Below are positions 1-6,583 of a stretch of DNA of 6,610 nucleotides, piece by piece (position 1 is the stretch's first letter; each line of letters starts with the position of its first letter). Source of the DNA: an uncultured Alphaproteobacteria bacterium (GTDB taxonomy: Bacteria > Pseudomonadota > Alphaproteobacteria > Bin95); assembly GCA_913060845.1 (NCBI GenBank), contig CAJXVF010000134.1, positions 1 to 6,610 on the forward strand, written 5' to 3'. The translations under genes were made by a program, and so were the position numbers. The notes beneath the pieces are model-generated. The model made no database searches, had not been told where the DNA came from, and worked only from the letters and a program-made list of their open reading frames with translations.

Positions 1-8
1 CAGGGCAT
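1..8 (-). CDS. Start of an unidentified gene running off the left edge
   Basis: On the minus strand an ATG occupies bases 8-6, followed by CCC (Pro) and the first two bases of a third codon. It is preceded, four bases upstream, by a perfect AAGGAGGT Shine-Dalgarno (complement of bases 13-20). A full anti-SD match right before an ATG at the border of a long non-coding stretch is strong evidence for a real start. The gene would be co-directional with the ThDP enzyme gene, about 510 bases downstream of its stop. Only two codons and part of a third are visible, so no product can be proposed. Confidence 0.55.
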
Positions 9-12
9 CGTG

Positions 13-20
13 ACCTCCTT
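13..20 (-). promoter_or_regulatory. Perfect Shine-Dalgarno for the gene leaving the left edge
   Basis: The minus strand reads AAGGAGGT, fully complementary to the 3' end of 16S rRNA, with a 4-base spacer to the ATG at 8-6. It is the strongest ribosome binding site in the window and suggests a well-translated gene beyond base 1. Confidence 0.6.
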
Positions 21-205
21 CGAATCTTCATCAATCCGATGGAATCACATCCCACTGTTATCACTCAACAACTTTTAAAACGGGCTCTAAGAGTTTAAGA
101 GAAAGAATCGAATTCGAGAACGCATTGCGCACCTCTCACAATCACAAAAACAAAGCGTAACGAGCAAATTAGGGTCGGCAAGAATTCAAAGTTTCTGCTC
201 TAAAT

Positions 206-481
206 TTAGATTTGCTTGGCTCCATTCATAAAAATAGCGCAGTAACTCGTGCTCGTTGCACAAAGTGCGGATTTTAGACCGTGAGAATGCACAAATGCTG
301 CACTCTTCCGCTTATGCTCGTTCCGAAGTAGTTGCACTGCAGCGTTTGGCAGCACTGTAAAGGCCCGCTTAGAACACGGCGCGTCTTGAAGGGCGAACAT
401 AGTTTGCGGATGAGCAAACTCTTCTTTCTGCTCGTTGCGGCCATTCGAGCGAGCTGGGGTATTCCGTAAAGCAGGCTCCAA
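206..481 (-). other. Doubtful 91-codon open frame in the intergenic region
   Basis: An open frame of 91 residues runs on the minus strand from a TTG at 481 to TAA at 206. Against it being a gene: the start is TTG, no good Shine-Dalgarno sits at the right distance, the product has no recognisable domain, and it is overlapped in another frame by a 71-codon frame (489-274). That second frame begins with ATG and has a GAGG about five bases upstream, which is a better start but gives an equally featureless basic peptide. Two related stretches inside the 91-residue frame (NEQK and NEHK contexts) come from the DNA direct repeat. From memory only, the translation is reminiscent of short hypothetical proteins annotated inside repeated intergenic DNA of marine Rhodobacterales; this could not be verified. 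Treat it as a probable non-coding element or relic. Confidence 0.2.
244..436. repeat. Repeated TGCTCGTT motif and imperfect direct repeat
   Basis: The 8-mer TGCTCGTT occurs at 250-257, 315-322 and 429-436, and its reverse complement at 159-166. Two of the direct copies extend into a longer match: bases 302-322 and 418-436 both run from ACTCTTC to TGCTCGTT, differing by a 2-base indel and a couple of substitutions, about 115 bases apart. Four copies of one 8-mer within roughly 280 bases are more than chance would be expected to give. The role is unknown; an old local duplication, a family of intergenic repeats, or binding sites for a regulator are all possible. Confidence 0.4.
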
Positions 482-519
482 GTTGCCATTTACGCCTCTA
501 CGGATTGATCAGTCTAGCT

Positions 520-2235
520 TTAGTCCTGACGCGGCATGTACCAGCTTTGGTCTGCACCGGCACCGACATTGGTGATGCGGACATCCAGTAAGAACGGCTC
601 ACCAGCGGCTTGGGCGTCTCTGCCGCGTTTCATCGCGGCCTCAAGCTGGCTTGGGTCATCAACCCGCATACCGTCGATCCCCTGGGCTTTCGCGAGCATG
701 ACGAAATCGATTTCTGGGTCGCCAAGGAAGGTTTCGGGATAGCGGTTCTGGTCCGCCATATTACCGCCCCAAGCCGCAAAGTTGGTGCGGACGGTTTGGT
801 ACTGCATGTTGTTCCATACGATCGTCAGGATCGGCAGGTTATAGCGCGCCATGCTCCAGAATGCGGATGAGCTATACATGACCGAGCCATCGCCGATGCT
901 CAGCGTCACGGGCCTGTTCGGCGCCCCTAATTGCGCGCCGACTGCACTGCCAGGGCCGTAGCCCAAGCTGCCGCCATAGGTGCGCACCATGGACCAGTCA
1001 TTATCGCCATAGCCAAAGGGCATCAGGTGGTCAGCGGCTTTGAAGTTCTCGGACACCATCATGGTGTTGCCAGCCAAGGTCCGCGCCATCACATCACCCA
1101 GATATTCCGGATGAATGGGCGTGTTCGTCGCACGGCTTGCAGCTGTGCTTGCTTGGCCTTCCGCCCGCGCTTTGCTTTGGGTGATCAGCGCTTGTTTGCG
1201 CTTTTGGATATGCTGCAGATTGGCATGGTCTGGCTTCCACTGGCCGTTAATGGCTGTCAGTGTATTGCGGACATTGCCGAGCACATCCAGATCAACGGCG
1301 AAGGTTGACCCCAGCATGGATGGATCATGCCCAATGGCCATAATCGTGCCCGCATCCTGGAATTTCTCATCGGCGGCACCGGCGCGCGTGTTCTGGCGAT
1401 ATCCCACACAGAACACAACGTCATAGCCACCCTCCGGAATATTATCGATCATGCCGATATAGTTCGGGTGCTTCATGGGGAATGCGCCGTAATCGTAGAA
1501 ACCAACGGCGGTCGGCAGGGCGTAATTCTCTGAAAGCTCCAGGATTTCACGGCCAGCACCTGCCGTGCGCACATCTGGACCAACCAGCAGCAGCGGGTTT
1601 TCGGCGTTCAGCAGTGCATCATGCATCTTGGAAATCGTGGTCTCGCGCGGGGTTTCTGGAACCTCCAGCGGGCGCGCGGCTTGGATCACGCCTTCGACAT
1701 TCTTGGCATCCAATGCCGGGCTGCCAAAGGCTAGATATACGGGGCCGCTTGGCATCGACATGGCTTCTTTGAAGGCCCGGCGTGTAGCCAGCGGAATGCC
1801 CTTTGGATCCAGCACTTCCCAACGCTTTTTGGTCACATCCTGCACCGTGCTCATCTGCGAGAAACCGCTGGATGCACCGAGTGTGTTGTGGTCACCGAAG
1901 GACCCGTTGTCCCTAAGTGCAGCTGTCACCACCATCGGCGTGCCGTCAAAATAGGCGTTGAATAACTGGCCTGAGCCTTGCCGCGTTCCTGCCGCCAAAT
2001 GCACATTGACGAAGGATGGTTTGTTGGCGGCTTTCGCATAGCCATCGGCTGCAGATAGCACCAGCGCTTCATTCAGCAGCAAGACCGGTTGCACGCCAGG
2101 TACCGTCAGGAAGGCGTCAAAGAACCCGGCCTCAGCGCTGCCGGTATTCGTGAATGCATACTCGACGCCCTGGGCGACCAATTGGTGCATTAGCAGCTCG
2201 CCGCCTGTACCGGTGACCTTTTTCTTCTCGCTCAT
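520..2235 (-). CDS. Thiamine-diphosphate-dependent enzyme, acetolactate synthase/benzoylformate decarboxylase-like
   Basis: This is a complete cytosolic ThDP enzyme with the usual three-domain order: N-terminal pyrimidine-binding domain (about 10-180), central domain (about 200-335) and C-terminal pyrophosphate-binding domain (about 375-560). Residues are numbered from the upstream GTG. Glu57 in LLLNEALVLSAADGYA is the conserved glutamate that activates the cofactor. His80 in VHLAAGT aligns by eye with the active-site His of benzoylformate decarboxylase. GDGS at 449-452 followed by NN at 476-477 is the ThDP/Mg motif. At about 571 residues the length is normal for the family. The frame also opens with GTG at 2238, but the ATG at 2235 sits 8 bases from a GGGGGAG Shine-Dalgarno and is preferred. 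By family the reaction is decarboxylation or carboligation of a 2-keto acid; the substrate is unknown. Many databases would call it acetolactate synthase large subunit, but no small subunit or ilv gene is nearby, so a catabolic decarboxylase role is more likely. It is divergent from the amidohydrolase gene. Confidence 0.9.
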   Translation of the reverse strand: MSEKKKVTGTGGELLMHQLVAQGVEYAFTNTGSAEAGFFDAFLTVPGVQPVLLLNEALVLSAADGYAKAANKPSFVNVHLAAGTRQGSGQLFNAYFDGTPMVVTAALRDNGSFGDHNTLGASSGFSQMSTVQDVTKKRWEVLDPKGIPLATRRAFKEAMSMPSGPVYLAFGSPALDAKNVEGVIQAARPLEVPETPRETTISKMHDALLNAENPLLLVGPDVRTAGAGREILELSENYALPTAVGFYDYGAFPMKHPNYIGMIDNIPEGGYDVVFCVGYRQNTRAGAADEKFQDAGTIMAIGHDPSMLGSTFAVDLDVLGNVRNTLTAINGQWKPDHANLQHIQKRKQALITQSKARAEGQASTAASRATNTPIHPEYLGDVMARTLAGNTMMVSENFKAADHLMPFGYGDNDWSMVRTYGGSLGYGPGSAVGAQLGAPNRPVTLSIGDGSVMYSSSAFWSMARYNLPILTIVWNNMQYQTVRTNFAAWGGNMADQNRYPETFLGDPEIDFVMLAKAQGIDGMRVDDPSQLEAAMKRGRDAQAAGEPFLLDVRITNVGAGADQSWYMPRQD

Positions 2236-2243
2236 CACGCATT

Positions 2244-2250
2244 CTCCCCC
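2244..2250 (-). promoter_or_regulatory. Shine-Dalgarno of the ThDP enzyme gene (start-deciding)
   Basis: The minus strand reads GGGGGAG here, 5 bases before a GTG (2238-2236) and 8 bases before the directly following ATG (2235-2233). The 8-base spacing and the ATG codon favour 2235 as the start, though use of the GTG would add only one residue. Confidence 0.6.
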
Positions 2251-2271
2251 GCTGAATTACTTCTATGCTGA

Positions 2272-2301
2272 ACTATAGGCGCCTATAGATTAGCCAAGCA
2301 A
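2272..2301 (-). promoter_or_regulatory. Predicted sigma70-type promoter of the ThDP enzyme gene
   Basis: On the minus strand TTGCTT (2301-2296) and TATAGT (2277-2272) are separated by 18 bases and resemble -35 and -10 boxes. The -10 lies about 34 bases before the start codon, giving a short leader with the Shine-Dalgarno inside. The 16-bp palindrome at 2273-2288 covers most of the -10 and part of the spacer. Confidence 0.45.
2273..2288. promoter_or_regulatory. 16-bp perfect palindrome, likely repressor operator
   Basis: CTATAGGCGCCTATAG is a perfect 8+8 inverted repeat without spacer, in the 105-base region between the divergent ThDP enzyme and amidohydrolase genes. It overlaps the predicted -10 box and spacer of the minus-strand promoter and lies about 50 bases before the plus-strand start. 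This is a typical place for a dimeric repressor of the GntR, MarR or TetR type to control both directions. No regulator gene is in the window, so the family is inference. The palindrome is too short and lacks a loop and T-run, so a terminator is unlikely. Confidence 0.6.
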
Positions 2302-2340
2302 TCCGCTAGTCTGATCACCCTTTCTGGAGATCGCCCGCCC

Positions 2341-3261
2341 ATGAAACGCCCTGAACTGTACGATCCGCTGCCCATTGTTGACGCCCACCACCACCTTTGG
2401 GACTTAGAGGGCGATCTCACATATCCGTGGCTGACCAGCGGCGAACACGCTTATCAGGGCGATAACTCCGCAATCCGCCGCACATACCTGCCGGAGGAAT
2501 ATTTCCGCGATACGACCCTGCATAACGTCATCGCGACTGTGCATATTGAGGCTGAATGCGACCGGTCCCGCCAAGTGGAAGAAACTGCGTGGGTCTCAGC
2601 GCAGGCCGCTGCTACTGGCATGCCAAACGCCATTGTTGCCCATGCCTGGATTGATGAGCCGGATCCTGAAGACATCCTGGCGCGCCAAAAGGCGTTTCCC
2701 CTGGTGCGCGGCATTCGTACCAAACCCATCATCGCGAGCGGCCCAGATGACAGCGTCGCCGGGCAACCCCGCAGCCTGCAGGACCCGAAATGGCGGGCAG
2801 GGCTGGCCTTGCTAGAGAAATATGACCTCTCCTGGGATTTGCGCGTTCCCTGGTATCACTTGAGTGAGGCGGCAGAGGTCGTGGCAGAACACCCAAACCT
2901 CCGCATTGCGCTGAACCACACCGGCTATCCCATGGACCGGTCCGTTGAGGCGCTGGCCGTATGGCGGAAAGGCATGGAGGCGTTGGCGGCGCATCCAAAC
3001 GTATGGTGCAAACTCTCCGGCCTGCCCGTACTGGGCGCGCCCTACACTGTCGCCAATAATCAGCCGATCATCCTGGACGCCATCCGCATTTTCGGCGTGG
3101 ACCGCTGCATGTTCGCCTCCAACTTCCCAGTCGATGGCCTAAAAGGCAGCTGGGATCACCTCTACACCACCCACAAACGCTCTGTCGCGAGTTTCAGCCA
3201 AGCGGACCGGGAGAAGCTGTTTGCGAAGAATGCCATGGCGTTCTATCGGATTAAGATTTAG
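2341..3261 (+). CDS. Amidohydrolase (amidohydrolase 2 / COG3618 lactonase-like family)
   Basis: This 306-residue protein is a single-domain TIM-barrel hydrolase of the group that includes L-fuconolactonase and 2-pyrone-4,6-dicarboxylate lactonase. The length is normal. Visible motifs are VDAHHHLWDL near the start (His16 and His18 form the strand-1 HxH), NHTGYP at 192-197 (His193), WCKLSG at 222-227 and FASNFPVD at 258-265. No signal peptide is present, so the protein is cytosolic. By family it hydrolyses a lactone or similar ring ester, but the substrate is unknown. At the strand-8 position, where many amidohydrolases have the catalytic Asp (SDWP), this protein has Asn261, with an Asp four residues later. 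The ATG at 2341 is preceded by GGAGA (2326-2330) with a 10-base spacer. It is divergent from the ThDP enzyme gene, sharing a control region, and ends 6 bases from the oppositely oriented SMP-30 gene. Confidence 0.88.
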   Translation: MKRPELYDPLPIVDAHHHLWDLEGDLTYPWLTSGEHAYQGDNSAIRRTYLPEEYFRDTTLHNVIATVHIEAECDRSRQVEETAWVSAQAAATGMPNAIVAHAWIDEPDPEDILARQKAFPLVRGIRTKPIIASGPDDSVAGQPRSLQDPKWRAGLALLEKYDLSWDLRVPWYHLSEAAEVVAEHPNLRIALNHTGYPMDRSVEALAVWRKGMEALAAHPNVWCKLSGLPVLGAPYTVANNQPIILDAIRIFGVDRCMFASNFPVDGLKGSWDHLYTTHKRSVASFSQADREKLFAKNAMAFYRIKI

Positions 3262-3267
3262 GGCGGT

Positions 3268-4188
3268 CTATAACTGCGGCGCGAGGCGCTTGCCGGGAAT
3301 TGGCAGTCGGGCTTTCAGGACCTGCCCTGTGGCAGATTCTGTGATGTACATGTCGCGCATGTCGGGGCCGCCGAAGGCGATGTTGGTGGTCATCAGGCCT
3401 TGAGGGCATTGGACGCGGTAGAGCGGTTCGCCGATTGCGGAGAATACCCATATGCACCCGAGCCCGGCATGGGCGACGACAACACCGCCTGCGTCCGTCA
3501 GCGCTAGGCCATCCGGCCCACCAAGGCCGCCAGAAAGTTGGACGAAAATGCCGACTTTGGAGGGGCCGCCATCGGGCATGATCGGCATCCGCCACACGGC
3601 ATTGCCGCGCGTGACGCCGATATAGAGGATGCGTTCGTCTGGGCTCAGCACCAGGCCATTGGGGCTTGGAATGCCGTCCAGGACGAGGCTGAGATGGCCA
3701 TTGGGTGCCAGGCGGAAGATGCGGCCGGAAGGGTCTTGCAGGCCGGTTTGACCTTGGTCCGTGAACCAGATCGCGCCATCTGCTGCGACGGACAGGTCAT
3801 TCACGCCCTTGAACCGCTCCAGCCGGTAGCGGGTGCAATGCTCGCTAACGATGCCGGTCGCGGGATCAATTGCCATTAGGCCGTGTTTGTAGTCGGCGAC
3901 CATCAACGTTCCATCCGCCATGACCTTCATGCCGTTTGGTTCACCGTCATATTCTGCAACGACGGTCATATCGCCCGCTGGGCTGACCTTGAAAATACGG
4001 CCCCAGGCGATGTCGACGATGTAGAGATTGCCAGCAGCATCGAATGCCGGGCCTTCCAGGAAGCAATCGACCGGCGCGCCATGGCGGTTGATGACCGCCC
4101 ATTCCGGCACTTGGCCGGTGCGACGCAGATTGTCCGGCACACTGGCGAACACTTCGGCCTGGATGTTGACGGCGGTTGTGAATGTCAT
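3268..4188 (-). CDS. SMP-30/gluconolactonase/LRE-family hydrolase
   Basis: This 306-residue six-bladed beta-propeller belongs to the SMP-30/regucalcin/gluconolactonase family, metal-dependent enzymes that open sugar lactones and related esters. The metal ligands of the family can be placed at Glu45 (LEGPAFD), Asn130 (GVNDLSV), Asn177 (SPNGLVLSPD) and Asp226 (GPDGLALTD). Repeated blade motifs such as AAGNLYIVD, ADGTLMVAD and ADGAIWFTD are clear. The length matches the family and no signal peptide is seen. The substrate cannot be assigned. The gene follows der on the same strand after 37 bases, with only a weak AGG upstream of its ATG, so read-through from bamB-der is plausible. The end converges with the amidohydrolase gene. 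Two lactonase-type hydrolases side by side hint at a related substrate, but their opposite orientation leaves this open. Confidence 0.88.
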   Translation of the reverse strand: MTFTTAVNIQAEVFASVPDNLRRTGQVPEWAVINRHGAPVDCFLEGPAFDAAGNLYIVDIAWGRIFKVSPAGDMTVVAEYDGEPNGMKVMADGTLMVADYKHGLMAIDPATGIVSEHCTRYRLERFKGVNDLSVAADGAIWFTDQGQTGLQDPSGRIFRLAPNGHLSLVLDGIPSPNGLVLSPDERILYIGVTRGNAVWRMPIMPDGGPSKVGIFVQLSGGLGGPDGLALTDAGGVVVAHAGLGCIWVFSAIGEPLYRVQCPQGLMTTNIAFGGPDMRDMYITESATGQVLKARLPIPGKRLAPQL

Positions 4189-4225
4189 GGGCGAAAGCCT
4201 GCGGGATTGAAACGCCTATCGCAAC

Positions 4226-5614
4226 CTATTTCGGCGCGTAGGGGTTATCCGTCCGGCGCAGCACGAACCGGATCGGCGTGCCGGGGAAATCAAAGGTTTC
4301 CCTGAGTTCATTGGAGAGATAACGGACATATGTGTCTGGCATCGCGTTCTTGTCAGCGCCGAAAAGCGCGAACGTTGGCGGGCGGCGCTTGATCTGGGAA
4401 ATATAGCGCACCTTGATCCGGCGGCCGCTGACGATTGGCGGCGGGTGCCGTTCCATCGCTTCAGAAAGCCAGCGGTTCAGCGCGCCGGTCGGCACGCGCT
4501 TGTTCCAGACGTCATAAGCTTCCGTCGCGGTGGAAAGAAGCCGATCCACGCGTTGGCCGGTTAGGGCGGAAAGGGTGGTCACCGCGATGCCTTTAACGTC
4601 CGGCAGGGATGTCATGATGCGGTCGCGGACACGTTGTAGTGCTGCTTCACGGTCCTCTACGGCGTCCCATTTATTCACACCCAGGATCAGCCCACGGCCT
4701 TCCTGAATAACGTGATGGGCGATGGTCAGGTCCTGGCGTTCCAGGCCTTGCTCCGCATCGATAATCAGTGCGGTGACGTCTGCGAAGCGGACAGCTTCCA
4801 GCGTGTCATCAACGGACTTCTTTTCAACACGGTCCGTAACGCGAGCGCGGCGGCGCATGCCGGCGGTGTCGAACAGCTTGATCGGACGGCCTTGCCATTC
4901 GAAATCAACAGCAATGGAATCCCTAGTAACGCCGGGCTCTGGCCCAACAAGGGCGCGATTTTCGCCCAAAATTTGGTTCAGCAGCGTCGATTTACCGACG
5001 TTTGGCCGACCAATAATCGCGAGGCGGATCGGGCGTTCTGGGTCATCGACAACATCGGCGTCAACGCCGCCCGCATCAGCGTTCTCGAGCGTGTCCAGAT
5101 CACCAAACGGATCAATGCCTGCCTCTTCGATCAGCCGTTGGACGGTGTCGTAGAGGTCAGACATGCCTTCGTTATGTTCGGCAGAGATCGGCACAGGTTG
5201 GCCGAGGCCAAGTTCCCAGGCTTCGTGCATGCCAGACTCGCCAGCTTTGCCTTCGCATTTGTTAGCGATCAAGGCGACTGGCTTGCCAGCGCGGCGGAGA
5301 AGCTGGCCGAAGCTGCGATCTAACGGCGTGATGCCAGCGCGAGAATCGATCAGCATCAACGCGCAGTCGGCTTCGGCTAACGCGGATTCCGTTTGGCCCC
5401 GCATCGCGGCGGCCATATCGCCCGGTTCACGATCATCAAAACCGGCAGTGTCGATGACGGTAAACGCGAGGTCAGCCAAGTGAGCGTCGCCATAGCGGCG
5501 GTCACGGGTGACGCCAGGTTGGTCATCCACAATGGCCATACGTCGTCCGACTAGACGGTTGAATAGCGTCGATTTTCCCACATTGGGGCGGCCCACCAGG
5601 GCTATTTTCGCCAT
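4226..5614 (-). CDS. der: Ribosome-assembly GTPase Der (EngA)
   Basis: Der is an essential GTPase with two consecutive G domains that helps mature the 50S ribosomal subunit. The protein is 462 residues, the normal size. G domain 1 has GRPNVGKST (8-16), DTAG (55-58), NKCE (118-121) and SAEH (144-147). An acidic linker around 170-193 follows. G domain 2 has GRPNVGKST (202-210), DTAG (249-252), NKWD (314-317) and SALTG (349-353). The C-terminal KH-like domain, from about 360 onward, ends in the family-typical GTPIRFVLRRTDNPY. All key motifs are intact. The ATG overlaps the bamB stop by one base (TAATG) and has little Shine-Dalgarno of its own, so translation is probably coupled to bamB. The bamB-der order is also found in Escherichia coli and is widespread in proteobacteria. 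Confidence 0.98.
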   Translation of the reverse strand: MAKIALVGRPNVGKSTLFNRLVGRRMAIVDDQPGVTRDRRYGDAHLADLAFTVIDTAGFDDREPGDMAAAMRGQTESALAEADCALMLIDSRAGITPLDRSFGQLLRRAGKPVALIANKCEGKAGESGMHEAWELGLGQPVPISAEHNEGMSDLYDTVQRLIEEAGIDPFGDLDTLENADAGGVDADVVDDPERPIRLAIIGRPNVGKSTLLNQILGENRALVGPEPGVTRDSIAVDFEWQGRPIKLFDTAGMRRRARVTDRVEKKSVDDTLEAVRFADVTALIIDAEQGLERQDLTIAHHVIQEGRGLILGVNKWDAVEDREAALQRVRDRIMTSLPDVKGIAVTTLSALTGQRVDRLLSTATEAYDVWNKRVPTGALNRWLSEAMERHPPPIVSGRRIKVRYISQIKRRPPTFALFGADKNAMPDTYVRYLSNELRETFDFPGTPIRFVLRRTDNPYAPK

Positions 5615-6583
5615 TATTTATAGGCCGCCAAAACGCCGTTATCGGTGAGGGCATACATGGTGCGGTTGGCGATAATCACCGGAAGGCTAGTACTGCCCGG
5701 CAGGCTAATCCGGTGGGCAAGCGCGCCATCTTCAGCTTTGAAGAACATGGCTTCACCCTTACCGCGCGTGACAATCAGATGCCCGCCCGCTGCAATGGGG
5801 CCCGCGTAGATTTCGGGACGCAGCTTATCGGGGTCGATATCGCCTGCGGCGGCATTCAAATCAATTGTCCATGCAATAGCGCCGTCGCTCCGGCGGAGGG
5901 CGGCAAGGTTGGGCTGGTCGGTGATCATATAGATGAAGGCACCTGCAACGGCGGGCGTTTCGTTGCCACCAATTGCACGGTCCCAGATCCGGGAGCCAGT
6001 GGCGAAATCGATACCGGCGGCAAGGCCCGCTGCGCCGATTGCGATGACTTCGCCATCTGCAATCACGGGCGATGCGCGGACAGCGGGAATAGCTTGCGCC
6101 ACGCCCAGGCGACGGACGGCGGTTAGCGCATCATCCCAGGCAATCCGGCCATTCGCCGCCCGGAACGCCACGATCTCACCACTTGTTGTCGCGGCTACCA
6201 CTGCGCCTTGACCGGCTGCGGGCGATGCGCCGCCGAGTAATGCAGCAGTCGCAGGCGGTGCCTGGAATGACCATCTGGTTTTGCCGGTTTCGGTATCTAT
6301 CGCCAGCAAGCGGTTATCAATCGTGATGACGAACACCCGTCCGCCATCGACCGTAGGTGCTGCGCGAGATGGGGTTGGCAATGTCGCCCGCCAGCGCTCA
6401 GCGCCGGTTGCGCCATCAAGAGCGACCAGTTCGGCAAACCCAGCGGCGAAATATAAGACGCCATCAGCATAGGCCAGCCCACCGCCGAATCCGTCGTCTT
6501 CGTCTTCTGGTGTTGGGTCAGCGCGCCATACTTCGCGTCCCGTATCGGCAGCGACAGCGGTTATTTTACCGCCGGCATCTAAG
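5614..6583 (-). CDS. bamB: Outer-membrane assembly lipoprotein BamB (PQQ-repeat beta-propeller), N-terminus missing
   Basis: The C-terminal 322 residues of a BamB-type protein are present, a periplasmic lipoprotein of the BAM complex that inserts beta-barrel proteins into the outer membrane. Repeated propeller-blade motifs of the form D-x-x-TG-x-x-x-W are visible around residues 13-19, 55-64, 95-104, 140-149, 191-200 and 230-238 of the fragment. A seventh near 284-290 lacks the Trp. The usual signal peptide, lipobox Cys and first part of the propeller are missing because the sequence runs into adapter at 6584. An apparent ATG start at 6600 giving MCIRDS is adapter translation and not part of the protein. 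The gene ends with TAA overlapping the der start. PQQ binding is not implied by the repeat name. The alternative, another PQQ-repeat protein, is unlikely given the der linkage. Confidence 0.88.

Larger units (their letters stand above)
9..519. other. Long AT-richer intergenic region, no convincing gene
   Basis: About 510 bases separate the ThDP enzyme stop from the start of the left-edge gene. The stretch near 20-240 is visibly AT-rich (runs such as acttttaaaa and cacaaaaac), unlike the GC-richer genes. It should hold the promoter and leader of the left-edge gene, but I found no -35/-10 pair good enough to call. A 10-bp palindrome, TCGAATTCGA, lies at 108-117. No clear intrinsic terminator (stem plus T-run) was seen after the ThDP gene. 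The part from about 240 to 490 is less AT-rich and carries the repeats listed separately, so it may have a different origin from the flanking sequence. Confidence 0.5.

Noticed and set aside
108..117. 10-bp palindrome TCGAATTCGA as an operator
   Set aside because: Short palindromes of this length are common by chance in AT-rich DNA, and no promoter could be placed around it.
258..268. Small hairpin GCAC-AAA-GTGC as a terminator
   Set aside because: Four-base stem with no T-run on either strand and about 250 bases from the ThDP stop; too weak.
931..1308. Plus-strand open frame of 125 codons opposite the ThDP enzyme
   Set aside because: Antisense to a complete conserved enzyme and without domain or start signals; a shadow frame.
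506..2317. Inverted near-repeat flanking the ThDP gene: TGATCAGTCTAGC at 506-518 and GCTAGTCTGATCA at 2305-2317, matching at 12 of 13 bases
   Set aside because: A rough estimate gives many 12/13 matches by chance in a window of this length, and there is no transposase or target-site duplication, so it is not called as a mobile-element boundary.
3883..4305. Plus-strand open frame of 140 codons
   Set aside because: Antisense to the SMP-30 gene and the end of der, with no recognisable domain; a shadow frame.
4712..5323. Long plus-strand open frame (203 codons) opposite der
   Set aside because: It lies entirely antisense to the intact, strongly conserved der gene; a shadow frame in GC-rich coding DNA.
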